DNA from: DASPXK01 sp035637315
Lineage (GTDB): Bacteria; Chloroflexota; UBA6077; JACCZL01
NCBI GenBank assembly: GCA_035637315.1
Contig: DASPXK010000296.1
Span: 1-23,322, forward strand
Direction: 5' to 3'
Length of the DNA stretch: 23,322 nt
Part shown: positions 14,944 to 21,603 of the stretch, piece after piece
How positions within the stretch are numbered: the first letter of the stretch is position 1
Layout of the letters: each line of letters starts with the position of its first letter
The notes under the pieces: model-generated
The model's database searches: none
What the model saw: the letters and a program-made list of their open reading frames with translations, nothing else
Told to the model about the DNA's origin: nothing
Made by a program: the position numbers and the translations under genes

Positions 14944-15375
14944 CTGTTACTGACACAGACTGCTGGTCGGGCGTGTAGCTCGGGCGGCATCGGGGGTAGG
15001 TGTATGGAAGGTAGAGAGCGTGTGGCGATCCAGTTGGTCCGTGATACGCGGACCCGGCCGCTGCCGATCGGCGTCCGCCAAGTGGTCCAGCGGACCCGGC
15101 ACCTGCTGTTCGCGTCCGAGCCGTTCGAGGTTGTCCTCCAGGTATGCCCGGACGCGTCAGACGAGCGGCTGCAGCTCATGGGCGAGGTGTTGTCGCAGGG
15201 GACGCCTGTCTCGGCAGCCGCCGTCCGCCTTACTGGCCCGCTGAGTCCGGTCGAGCAGGTGACCGACGGTGAGGGGGAGTTCTGGCTAGAGGCCCTTCCG
15301 AAGGGTGGCTACGCCATCGAGGTCGATACGGCCAACCACGTCATCGAGATTCCAGCCCTAAGCCTCGCCGAGTAA
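14944..15375 (+). repeat. Long direct repeat, copy B
   Basis: Second copy of the segment at 10828-11277, same orientation, about 4.1 kb downstream. Homologous recombination between the copies would delete or amplify the CHAT and peptide genes. Confidence 0.8.
15004..15375 (+). CDS. Carboxypeptidase-regulatory-like protein, intact copy B
   Basis: The 123-residue protein starts MEGRERVAIQLVRDTRTRPL. It is about 86 percent identical by eye to the interrupted copy A. The N-terminal half (RHLLFASEPFEVVLQV) is unassigned. The C-terminal half has the CarboxypepD_reg-like pattern: GEVLSQGTPVSAAAVRLTGP, TDGEGEFWLEALPKGGYAIE, then HVIEIPALSLAE. There is no signal peptide, so it is probably cytoplasmic. 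No CHAT gene follows; the sequence after the stop decays into a receiver remnant, so this copy may supply the function lost from copy A. Confidence 0.7.
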   Translation: MEGRERVAIQLVRDTRTRPLPIGVRQVVQRTRHLLFASEPFEVVLQVCPDASDERLQLMGEVLSQGTPVSAAAVRLTGPLSPVEQVTDGEGEFWLEALPKGGYAIEVDTANHVIEIPALSLAE

Positions 15376-15439
15376 CGAGTCGACGTGGGGAAATCGACGA
15401 ACAACCTACTGCACAACCGTGCACGGAGGAATTGGATGC

Positions 15440-15655
15440 TCAGTTTTTCGCAAGTGGGCCGTCGAGCAGCGCCTCGGCTCGAGGTCCTCGCGGCGCTATA
15501 TCTGGCAGACCAACATCCAGGAGAATCAGGTCCGGGTTCACTTCGTCCAGATCGCGGAGGGCCTGGCGGCCATCGTCGGCTGATCGGACGGTCATGCCGG
15601 CCGCGCCAAGCGTCTCGCGCACGAGAAAGCGGATGTGCGGCTCGTCGTCGACCAC
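15440..15655 (-). pseudogene. Response-regulator receiver fragment (N-terminal half)
   Basis: From a GTG at 15655 the frame reads VVDDEPHIRFLVRETLGAAG (acidic pair), then DGRQALRDLDEVNPDLILLD (phospho-acceptor Asp) and VGLPDI, where similarity stops at about 15497. The remaining residues to 15440 are unrelated. The second half with the Lys site is missing. The other receiver fragment at 10108-10350 holds a second half, but from a different gene. Confidence 0.75.
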
Positions 15656-15853
15656 GAGGACTGGCAGATTCCATCAACGACCACCGCGGTCGGGCGGGAG
15701 GCGCCCGCGCCCCTCCTCAGGCCGCCCCCCACCAGTCTCGAAATGTGGCACAGCGACCAGGGATCCCCGTAACGGCAAAGATCGCGCGCCCCCCGGCGCG
15801 CGATCTGGCGGGTTGGACGGGAGGCGCGGCATGCCGCCGTGCGCCTACGATCG
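15656..15853. other. Gap between receiver remnant and sigma-factor gene
   Basis: About 200 bases without a recognisable gene. Apart from the hairpin at 15780-15805 I see nothing in it. Confidence 0.5.
15780..15805 (-). terminator. Perfect GC-rich hairpin, likely sigma-gene terminator
   Basis: GATCGCGCGCC and GGCGCGCGATC are perfect 11-bp arms with a CCCC loop, 49 nt beyond the sigma-gene stop on the minus strand. A short T-containing stretch (CTTTGCCGTT) follows on that strand. Confidence 0.6.
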
Positions 15854-16441
15854 TCAGGCCATGGCCCACCGGGCGTGTACGGCCATCGCCGGCATGCGCT
15901 CCGGAGCCAGCGGCGAGAGCAGGCAGCGCAGCTTTGCTAGGCCTCGGGCTTGCAGCTTCTTGACCGCTGCCTCGGACCGTTTCATGGCGGCGGCGGTCTC
16001 GGCCACGCTCAGCGCCTCGAAGAACCGAAGCTCAACCGCCTGCCGCTGCTCGGCCGTCAGGCGAGCCAGCGCTGGCTGGAGCGTCTCTCGGTCGAGTACG
16101 CGGTCAAACTCGCGACTGGCGTGGCGCTCCAGCGTGCCTCGGAGCTCCTCGAGCGACTGGCAGGCGGTCCGTCGCTGAGCGCGCAGGCAGTCGACGACGT
16201 GATTGCGAGCGATACGATAGAGCCAGGCGGTAAATGGCAAGCCGCGCTCTTCGTACCGATCGAGCCTCTCGAATACCTTGACGAACACGTCCTCGGTCAG
16301 GTCCTCGACGGCCTGATTGGACCGGTCCAGCCGTCGCCGCAAGAAACGATAGATCGTCGGCCTGTACCCCTCGTAGAGTGTCGCGAACGCGGTCGAGTCG
16401 CCCTGCTGCGCCAGACTGACGAGCTCGCTCACCTGCAGCAC
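15854..16441 (-). CDS. ECF-type RNA polymerase sigma factor
   Basis: From the GTG at 16439-16441 the protein has 195 residues (MLQVSELVSLAQQGDSTAFA). That start is chosen because GGAGG lies 9 nt upstream. Region 2 is clear: FATLYEGYRPTIYRFLRRRL, then QAVEDLTEDVFVKVFERLD and FTAWLYRIARNHVVDCLRAQ. Region 4 follows: LTAEQRQAVELRFFEALSVA, then KRSEAAVKKLQARGLAKLR. There is no sigma-3 region, as expected for ECF sigmas. No anti-sigma gene is adjacent. It points away from the dehydrogenase gene and towards the CHAT module, so it may control either or an unlinked regulon. Confidence 0.9.
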   Translation of the reverse strand: MLQVSELVSLAQQGDSTAFATLYEGYRPTIYRFLRRRLDRSNQAVEDLTEDVFVKVFERLDRYEERGLPFTAWLYRIARNHVVDCLRAQRRTACQSLEELRGTLERHASREFDRVLDRETLQPALARLTAEQRQAVELRFFEALSVAETAAAMKRSEAAVKKLQARGLAKLRCLLSPLAPERMPAMAVHARWAMA

Positions 16442-16740
16442 CGCTGATTTCCTCCCTGCTGACCGCCAGGCCCCAGCGTGCAATCGGTGCCAGTCACCGA
16501 TGACCCGACGCCGGCGTAGTTTGGCACAAGCACCGTCAGGCCCGCGTTAGCATTCCCGCCAGATGCGTCAGGATCGCGTTAGGATTTGGCACCCGCATTT
16601 CCTCCACCAGGTTTGACGTAGGGATGGCGGAAGCCACCGCCTGATCGACAACGAGTACACTTAGGCGCGCTGCGTTCGGATGCACTGGACGATTCGGTGA
16701 CGGTCGGGCGCCTGGGTTTTGAGAGACGGGAGGGGTCGAC
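16442..16740. other. Divergent intergenic region between sigma and dehydrogenase genes
   Basis: About 300 bases hold the ribosome-binding sites of both genes, a TTGACG (16613-16618) without a good partner at 17 nt, and the direct repeat listed at 16534-16586. No convincing gene is present. Confidence 0.6.
16534..16586. promoter_or_regulatory. Imperfect direct repeat in the divergent promoter region
   Basis: CGTCAGG-N2-CGCGTTAG-N-ATT occurs at 16534-16554 and 16566-16586, 32 bp apart (about three helical turns). TTTGGCAC also occurs twice nearby (about 16520 and 16584). Shared protein binding to control the divergent genes is inferred. Confidence 0.45.
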
Positions 16741-17868
16741 ATGGCTCATACAGCCAGAGCGGCGGTGCTCGACCGCCCGATGGGGAGCTTCCAGGTCCAG
16801 GACCTGAAGCTGCCGCAGCCGGCGCCTGGGACCGTGCTGCTGCGACAGGAGCTGGCCGGTTGCTGCGCGACCGACGCCCACGCCTACCTTGGCCAGTGGC
16901 AGACTGAGTTTCCCGTCATTCTGGGCCATGAGAACGTCGGTGTCGTCGAGGCGCTCGGCGTGGGCGGACAGCAGGACTATCTGGGCCGCCAGCTGCGAGA
17001 GGGCGATCGGGTCATCGCCCGCACTGGCTCATGCGGCCATTGTTACGAGTGCCGCGCGCTGCGCCTGCCGCGGCGGTGTCGCAACCGTCGCGTGATCCAT
17101 GGCTACAACCGCCTGGACCTGGCCCCGTTCAGCGGGGGCTACGCTGAGTACCTCTACCTGAGCTGGCCGGAAAGCACGTTCATGCTCAAGGTGGACTTAC
17201 CGCCGTCGGTAGCGGCCCTGCACGAGCCGCTCGGCGTGGCGGCCCACGCCGTCCGGCGCGCTCAGCCTCGGCCTGGAGACACCGTCGTGGTCCAGGGAAG
17301 CGGCGCGATTGGCCTGTTCACCTTGGGCATGGCCCGTCTGGCCGGCGCCACGCGCGCGATCGTCGTGGGTGGCCCACCGGAACGGCTCGATCTGGCGCGT
17401 GCCTTCGGGGCCGACGTGACGATCGACATCGCCGAGCTGACGACACCAGAAGAGCGAACGCGCGCCGTGCTGGCCGAGACGCCTGGTGGGATCGGCGCCG
17501 ACGTCGTATTCGGCTGCGTTGGCCTGGCCAGCGCCTGGCCGGAGGGCATCAGCTACCTGCGCGACGGTGAGGGACGTTTCCTGGAGGTCGGCCTGGCTAG
17601 CGACGCGGGCGAGGTAGCGTTCAACCCCTGCACCCAGCTGGTGGCTAAGAACGCCACCCTGATCGGCGCCCTGGGCATGCTCGACTCGGACGCCCTGGCT
17701 GCGGTCCGGGTTATGGAGCGCGGGCTCTTACCACTGGAGCGCGTCGTCTCGCACCAGCTTCCTCTGGAGCGAGTGGGCGACGCGATCGCCGCTCTCAACG
17801 GCGACTACCGTGTCGACGGCCGTGCGGCGATCAAGATCGCGATCGCGCCAAACGGCCCGGTCCCCTAG
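16741..17868 (+). CDS. Zinc-dependent medium-chain alcohol/polyol dehydrogenase
   Basis: The 375-residue protein starts MAHTARAAVLDRPMGSFQVQ, with GGGAGGGG upstream. Catalytic-zinc residues are visible: Cys42 in GCCATDAH and His63-Glu64 in LGHENVG. Four closely spaced cysteines (SCGHCYECRALRLPRRC, about 97-115) form the structural zinc site. The nucleotide-binding Gly motif is VVVQGSGAIGLFTLG (about 180-195). Length and order match the MDR superfamily, oxidising an alcohol, sugar or threonine-like substrate with NAD(P). The exact substrate is not readable. It seems monocistronic, with a small hairpin after the stop. Confidence 0.9.
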   Translation: MAHTARAAVLDRPMGSFQVQDLKLPQPAPGTVLLRQELAGCCATDAHAYLGQWQTEFPVILGHENVGVVEALGVGGQQDYLGRQLREGDRVIARTGSCGHCYECRALRLPRRCRNRRVIHGYNRLDLAPFSGGYAEYLYLSWPESTFMLKVDLPPSVAALHEPLGVAAHAVRRAQPRPGDTVVVQGSGAIGLFTLGMARLAGATRAIVVGGPPERLDLARAFGADVTIDIAELTTPEERTRAVLAETPGGIGADVVFGCVGLASAWPEGISYLRDGEGRFLEVGLASDAGEVAFNPCTQLVAKNATLIGALGMLDSDALAAVRVMERGLLPLERVVSHQLPLERVGDAIAALNGDYRVDGRAAIKIAIAPNGPVP

Positions 17869-17888
17869 CCAATCCAGGCTACGTCAGA

Positions 17889-17915
17889 GAGCCCTGATCT
17901 GCAGCTCAGGTGCTC
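17889..17915 (+). terminator. Weak hairpin after the dehydrogenase gene
   Basis: GAGCCCTGA (17889-17897) can pair with TCAGG-T-GCTC (17906-17915) with one bulged base and an 8-nt loop. No U-tract follows, so terminator function is uncertain. Confidence 0.3.
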
Positions 17916-17938
17916 GCTAGATCATTGCAAGGAGTCCG

Positions 17939-18352
17939 ATGCGTCCTTGGATCCTGCCAGCCGTTATCGGCCTACTGGCGCTCGCCGACGGCATTCTGCA
18001 CCTGTCCCTGGATATCCTCCTGTTCCGAGGCGAGTTCCTCCGAAACCGTCTGAGCCAGCTGTTTCTCCTTAATGCGATCGGCTATCTCGTCCTCGTTGCA
18101 GCTTTCTTTCTTGGCCCACGCTGGCTCGGCGCGCGGCGCTGGCTGGTGGACCTGGCACTGATCGGGTACGCCGTCGCCACGTTTGTCACCTGGCTGACGT
18201 ACGGACGTCCGAATCCGCTCGGGCTTGGGTACGTCTCCAAGGCCATCGAGATCATGCTCGTCGTTGCCCTGCTCGCGCACCTGCTCGTCGTGGCGCGGAG
18301 ACCTCGGCCCGGCGAGGCGCGGCCGGCGCGGCCGAGCACCGATGAGCCGTAG
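17939..18352 (+). CDS. Small 4-TM membrane protein of unknown function
   Basis: The 137-residue protein starts MRPWILPAVIGLLALADGIL, with AAGGAG upstream. Four hydrophobic segments are visible: about 4-30, 44-62 (LLNAIGYLVLVAAFFLGPRW), 68-90 (WLVDLALIGYAVATFVTWLT) and 100-120 (SKAIEIMLVVALLAHLLVVA). The C-terminal tail is Arg/Pro-rich and cytoplasmic if the N-terminus is also inside. No family is recognised. The YHS gene on the opposite strand converges on it. Confidence 0.7.
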   Translation: MRPWILPAVIGLLALADGILHLSLDILLFRGEFLRNRLSQLFLLNAIGYLVLVAAFFLGPRWLGARRWLVDLALIGYAVATFVTWLTYGRPNPLGLGYVSKAIEIMLVVALLAHLLVVARRPRPGEARPARPSTDEP

Positions 18353-18378
18353 GACCCTCTGCCGAACCCTCGTGCCAA

Positions 18379-18651
18379 CTAGTGGCAGTGCGGCTGCTCG
18401 ATCTTGGCGTGCAGGCTAGGGCCTGGATTCGCCACTGAGCGGATGCCGCGGTCGCGGTCAGCCAGGCTAGCCTCCCCCGGCTCGATGGTGAACAGGTCCG
18501 GCTCGGCATCGAATCGCTGCAGGCAGGTGGCCGAGCAGAAGAAGTAGGGTTCCTCGGCGTACTCCGAGCTGTGCGGGTTGCCCTGTTCGGCGACGCGTTC
18601 CCCACACACAGGGTCGATCTGGCCACCCAGGCTCGCGCTGTCTGACAGCAC
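18379..18651 (-). CDS. YHS-domain metal-binding protein
   Basis: The 90-residue protein starts at a GTG (18649-18651) with GGAGG 9 nt upstream. The YHS domain is clear: GGQIDPVCGERVAEQ (about 9-23), YFFCSATCLQRFDAEPDLF (about 36-54). Its three cysteines and nearby residues would bind a metal such as copper or iron. The end is rich in histidine (HAKIEQPHCH), which may add metal binding. Such proteins often accompany metal transporters, though none is adjacent here. An upstream frame begins MTCTRCREMMKPEV, which resembles a zinc-knuckle start but is in another frame. Confidence 0.8.
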   Translation of the reverse strand: MLSDSASLGGQIDPVCGERVAEQGNPHSSEYAEEPYFFCSATCLQRFDAEPDLFTIEPGEASLADRDRGIRSVANPGPSLHAKIEQPHCH

Positions 18652-18773
18652 AGCCGCTTACCTCCGGCTTCATCATCTCCCGGCATCGCGTGCATGTCAA
18701 ATCGCTTCGGACCGGGTATTCCCCCTAGTAGAGACGACCGTGTCGTGCTGTCGGCTGACGACTCGGCACGAAC

Positions 18774-18779
18774 TATACT
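18774..18779 (+). promoter_or_regulatory. Candidate -10 element of the aquaporin gene
   Basis: TATACT stands out in a GC-rich gap, 61 nt before the aquaporin ATG. No good -35 hexamer is found at 16-18 nt, so this is tentative. Confidence 0.3.
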
Positions 18780-18839
18780 GCCGCCGACACTGTAAGCGGA
18801 CGTTGCCGGCACTGGGCCGGGTCCGCGGAGGCCCTATAC

Positions 18840-19544
18840 ATGCCGCGGGGACTCGGACAATTGCTGGTTGTGGAGTTCATCGGGCCGTTCGCGCTGACGT
18901 TCATCGGGGCCGGCACGATCGTCGCCACCAAGGGCGACAACCTCGTCGCCATCGCCATTGCCCACGGCCTGGCCATCGGCGTGATGGTCGCCGCCGCGGG
19001 CCATATCTCCGGGGGCGTCTACAACCCAGCCTTGACCGTCGCCCTGGCTGCCACGCGCCAGATGCCCTGGGGCCGAGCCATCGCCTACATCGTCGCCCAG
19101 TGCCTTGGCGCCATCGTCGCCGCGTTCCTGCTCAAGGCCGTCGCCGACCCGGCCGCGGCCTCGGCGGTAAACCTGGGAAATCCCGCGCTCGGGCGGGGTG
19201 TGGGCCTCGTCCAGGGTCTGGTCGTGGAGACAGTGCTGACCTTCTTCTTGATGTTCGCCGTCTTCGGCTCGGCGATCGACAGCCGAGGTCCGGCCACGAT
19301 CGCGGGTCTGGTCATCGGGCTGACCATAACGATGGACATCTTCATGGGCGGCGAGTTGACCGGAGCGGCCATGAACCCGGCGCGCTGGATCGGCACCGCG
19401 ATTGCCCAGGCGGACTTCGCTAACTGGTGGCTGTACTGGGTCGGCCCGATCGTCGGCGCCCTCCTGGCCGCCTTCCTCTACTGCCACCTGCTGCTGGAGG
19501 AGCCTCGGGCGGCCGAGCCGAGCGTCGAGCTGCCTCAGCCCTAG
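18840..19544 (+). CDS. Aquaporin / MIP-family channel (TIP-like)
   Basis: The 234-residue protein starts MPRGLGQLLVVEFIGPFALT, with GGAGG 8 nt upstream. Both NPA boxes are present: NPALTVA at 62-64 and NPARWIG at 179-181. Six hydrophobic helices fit the MIP fold. GHISGGVYNPA and TGAAMNPAR resemble plant TIP channels, and the selectivity-filter candidates (His42, Ile167, Arg182) point to a TIP-like rather than GlpF-like pore. Water and possibly ammonia or peroxide would be the solutes (inference). Its stop codon overlaps that of the convergent antiporter gene. Confidence 0.9.
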   Translation: MPRGLGQLLVVEFIGPFALTFIGAGTIVATKGDNLVAIAIAHGLAIGVMVAAAGHISGGVYNPALTVALAATRQMPWGRAIAYIVAQCLGAIVAAFLLKAVADPAAASAVNLGNPALGRGVGLVQGLVVETVLTFFLMFAVFGSAIDSRGPATIAGLVIGLTITMDIFMGGELTGAAMNPARWIGTAIAQADFANWWLYWVGPIVGALLAAFLYCHLLLEEPRAAEPSVELPQP

Positions 19545-21154
19545 GGTCTCTCGCGAGCGGCGAGGGTCTGTGCCAGCTCCTCGACGGCTTCGCACGTGGC
19601 CTCCTGCACCGCGGCGGCGATGAGTGCTTGCCACTCAGGCGCATCCGCCTCGACGACCACTTCGCTGCGGCCCTCGCGCTTCGGTCGGACCTGCACGCTG
19701 AGGAAACGCTCGCCCCGGTGGTACTCCACAACGCTGTAGGTGGCGGGGTCGTGTAGCTCGCCCAGCTTTTGGAAGCCGCGCGCGCCCAGCGCTGCCTCGA
19801 GATGCTTCGTCCAGAGCGTCACGAGCCCGTCGGGTAGGCTAAAGAGATGGCGCCCGGCCTCCGCCGCGCCTGGTGCAGGCAGGCGCGTGGTCGCCGTCCT
19901 CAAGCCGGACCCACCTCGTTTGAACGCCGGGACCAGCAGGACGGGCGCCAGGACCGTGGTCACAATGGTCATCAGGACGGCGACCCCGAAGATGTCCGAT
20001 GTAATCGTGCCGCTCGTGAGGCCGGCCCCGGCGATGATGAGCGCGACTTCACCGCGCGGCAACATGCCGAGGCCGATTCGAGTGGCGCCCATACGATTGA
20101 AGCCGACCAGCAGCGCTGGCGCCGCGCAACCGGCCACCTTGCCGACGATAGCCAGCAGCGTGACGACGCTGCCGAAGGCCAGGACTGGCAGCATCGCTCC
20201 GAAGTCCACCAGCATGCCCATGGTCACGAAGAAGATCGGCACCAGCGCGTGGTACACGGCCCGCAGGGGACGCTCCAGCGCGGGGCTTAGCGGTGAGCGG
20301 GAGAAGGCCAGGCCGGCCGAGTAGGCGCCAATGATCAGCGCCAGACCGAACCGCTGCGCGAGGTAGGCGCTGAGAAACGCCATAGCCAGCACCAGACCCA
20401 ACACGGCGCCCTCGGTTCGAAAGGCCAGATAGATGCGCGCCACCCACCCGGCCAGCAGCGCCGAGACCAACGTGAGTCCGAGCCATAGCCCCAGCGCCCT
20501 CGCTCCGGTCAGCCCGATCTCGCCCGGCGAGACAACGCCGCTGGCCGCTAGGCCGACCACGATGGCTAGGAGCAGGATCCCGAGTACGTCGTCGATGACC
20601 GCGGCGCCTAGGATGGTCACCCCCTCGGGCGAGTCGAGGCGTCCGAGGTCTCCGAGCACTCGGGCGGTGATGCCGACCGAGGTGGCCGTCATGATCGCGC
20701 CCATGAAGAGCGCCGCTGGCTCGAGCGGCGAGCCGGCTAGCCCGAACAGAACTGTCGCGAAGATGCCAAATAGAAGGGGAAGGATGATCCCGCCGGTGCC
20801 CACGAGGCCGGCCGCTGGGCCGAAGCGGATGAACTGGCCGAAGTCGGTCTCCAGGCCAGAGACGAACAGCAGCACGACCGCCGCGATCTGGCCGATCGCG
20901 TACAGCTCGGCTGAGATGGGGACCAGGGTCGGCCCGCGCTCGGCGGCGGGCAGGGAAAACGCCGGGCCGATGAATGGTAGGTCAATCGCCCCGAGCGCGT
21001 ACGGGCCGATCAGCAGGCCGGCCCCGAGCTCCCCGAGCACCGCCGGCTGCTTCAGGCCGCGCTCGGCCAGCTCGCCACCGAGCTTGGCCGCGAAGAGGAC
21101 AAGCGACAGCTGAAGGACCAGGCGGCTGACCGCTTCGACGGCGTCGTGCTCCAC
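19541..21154 (-). CDS. Monovalent cation/proton antiporter (CPA2 family)
   Basis: The start is set at the GTG 21152-21154, preceded by GGGGAGAG; a longer reading to 21274 has no such site. The 537-residue protein starts with about 12 hydrophobic segments. CPA2 motifs are present: VLLFVSGLETDFG (about 95-107), TATSVGITARVLGDLG, AAVIDDVLGILLL with the Asp-Asp pair near residue 190, and MLPRGEVALIIAGAG. A 100-residue cytoplasmic tail follows (RHLFSLPDGLVTLWTKHLEA onward), with no known domain. It probably exchanges Na+ or K+ for H+. The stop codon (CTA, 19541-19543) overlaps the aquaporin TAG (19542-19544). Confidence 0.9.
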   Translation of the reverse strand: MEHDAVEAVSRLVLQLSLVLFAAKLGGELAERGLKQPAVLGELGAGLLIGPYALGAIDLPFIGPAFSLPAAERGPTLVPISAELYAIGQIAAVVLLFVSGLETDFGQFIRFGPAAGLVGTGGIILPLLFGIFATVLFGLAGSPLEPAALFMGAIMTATSVGITARVLGDLGRLDSPEGVTILGAAVIDDVLGILLLAIVVGLAASGVVSPGEIGLTGARALGLWLGLTLVSALLAGWVARIYLAFRTEGAVLGLVLAMAFLSAYLAQRFGLALIIGAYSAGLAFSRSPLSPALERPLRAVYHALVPIFFVTMGMLVDFGAMLPVLAFGSVVTLLAIVGKVAGCAAPALLVGFNRMGATRIGLGMLPRGEVALIIAGAGLTSGTITSDIFGVAVLMTIVTTVLAPVLLVPAFKRGGSGLRTATTRLPAPGAAEAGRHLFSLPDGLVTLWTKHLEAALGARGFQKLGELHDPATYSVVEYHRGERFLSVQVRPKREGRSEVVVEADAPEWQALIAAAVQEATCEAVEELAQTLAARERP

Positions 21155-21410
21155 ACTCTCTCCCCAATGCCTCGCACAGAAAAGGAGACTGCGCTTGACA
21201 GTCTCCTCCGAGCCACGCGTGGATAACGGGCCCACGGGCGACCCGGGCGAGCCGAGGCTCGCCGTTCGTATCATACGACTGGCGGAGCCACGATGCCAGG
21301 TACTGAACGGCCCTCAGCATCGCTCAAGTCGGTGCAGTAGCTCGATCGCGCCGACCCGGCCTACATGGCGGGTGCCGTCAAAGTTTTGGCCCGGCTCCTC
21401 ACGAGGGGGG

Positions 21411-21449
21411 TCTCCCCTCTCCCACGCTTGGGAGAGGAGAGGGGGTGAG
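21411..21449. repeat. Short heptad hairpin element 10
   Basis: TCTCCCC and TCTCCCA (21411-21424), a CGCT loop, then TGGGAGA and GGAGAGG (21429-21442) followed by a further unit. The stem is 13 bp with one mismatch. It looks like a minimal member of the same repeat family, or a common REP-like element. Confidence 0.65.
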
Positions 21450-21471
21450 GGCGTTAGCATCGGCCGCATGG

Positions 21472-21501
21472 TTGGCGCGAGTCTCAGGACGGCGTTACTA
21501 T
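21472..21501 (+). promoter_or_regulatory. Weak sigma-70-like promoter
   Basis: TTGGCG (21472-21477), an 18-nt spacer and TACTAT (21496-21501) precede the pyrophosphatase-like gene by about 100 nt. Confidence 0.35.
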
Positions 21502-21536
21502 TCACGTAAGGACGACAAGGGCGATGGAGCGCCGCC

Positions 21537-21579
21537 CTGGCAGATGGTCAATCTGCCAGAATCGTCGTCACGGGACGAC
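21537..21579 (+). promoter_or_regulatory. Two leader hairpins before the pyrophosphatase-PH gene
   Basis: CTGGCAGAT and ATCTGCCAG (21537-21559) form a perfect 9-bp stem with a 5-nt loop. GTCGTC and GACGAC (21564-21579) form a 6-bp stem. Both fall in the predicted 5' leader. A post-transcriptional control role is a guess. Confidence 0.4.
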
Positions 21580-21603
21580 TGATGGCTCCTACTCACCGCT
21601 GGA

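Larger units (their letters stand above)
21155..21603. other. Intergenic region with several possible signals
   Basis: About 450 bases without a convincing gene lie between divergently read genes. It holds a 13-bp perfect palindrome TCGTATCATACGA (21266-21278), the heptad hairpin (21411-21449), a weak promoter (21472-21501) and a pair of leader hairpins (21537-21579). Confidence 0.6.

Noticed and set aside
14153..14953. Long plus-strand frame overlapping both peptide genes
   Set aside because: It is a shadow frame. The two peptide genes have identical strong ribosome-binding sites and signal peptides.
10108..15655. Simple insertion of the CHAT island into one receiver gene
   Set aside because: The two receiver halves overlap around the NP..LD motif with different sequences, so they come from different genes.
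15385..15963. Open frame after the second carboxypeptidase-like gene, as a truncated CHAT copy
   Set aside because: Only the first few bases around the GTG resemble the CHAT start; the rest is antisense to the receiver remnant and has no TPR pattern.
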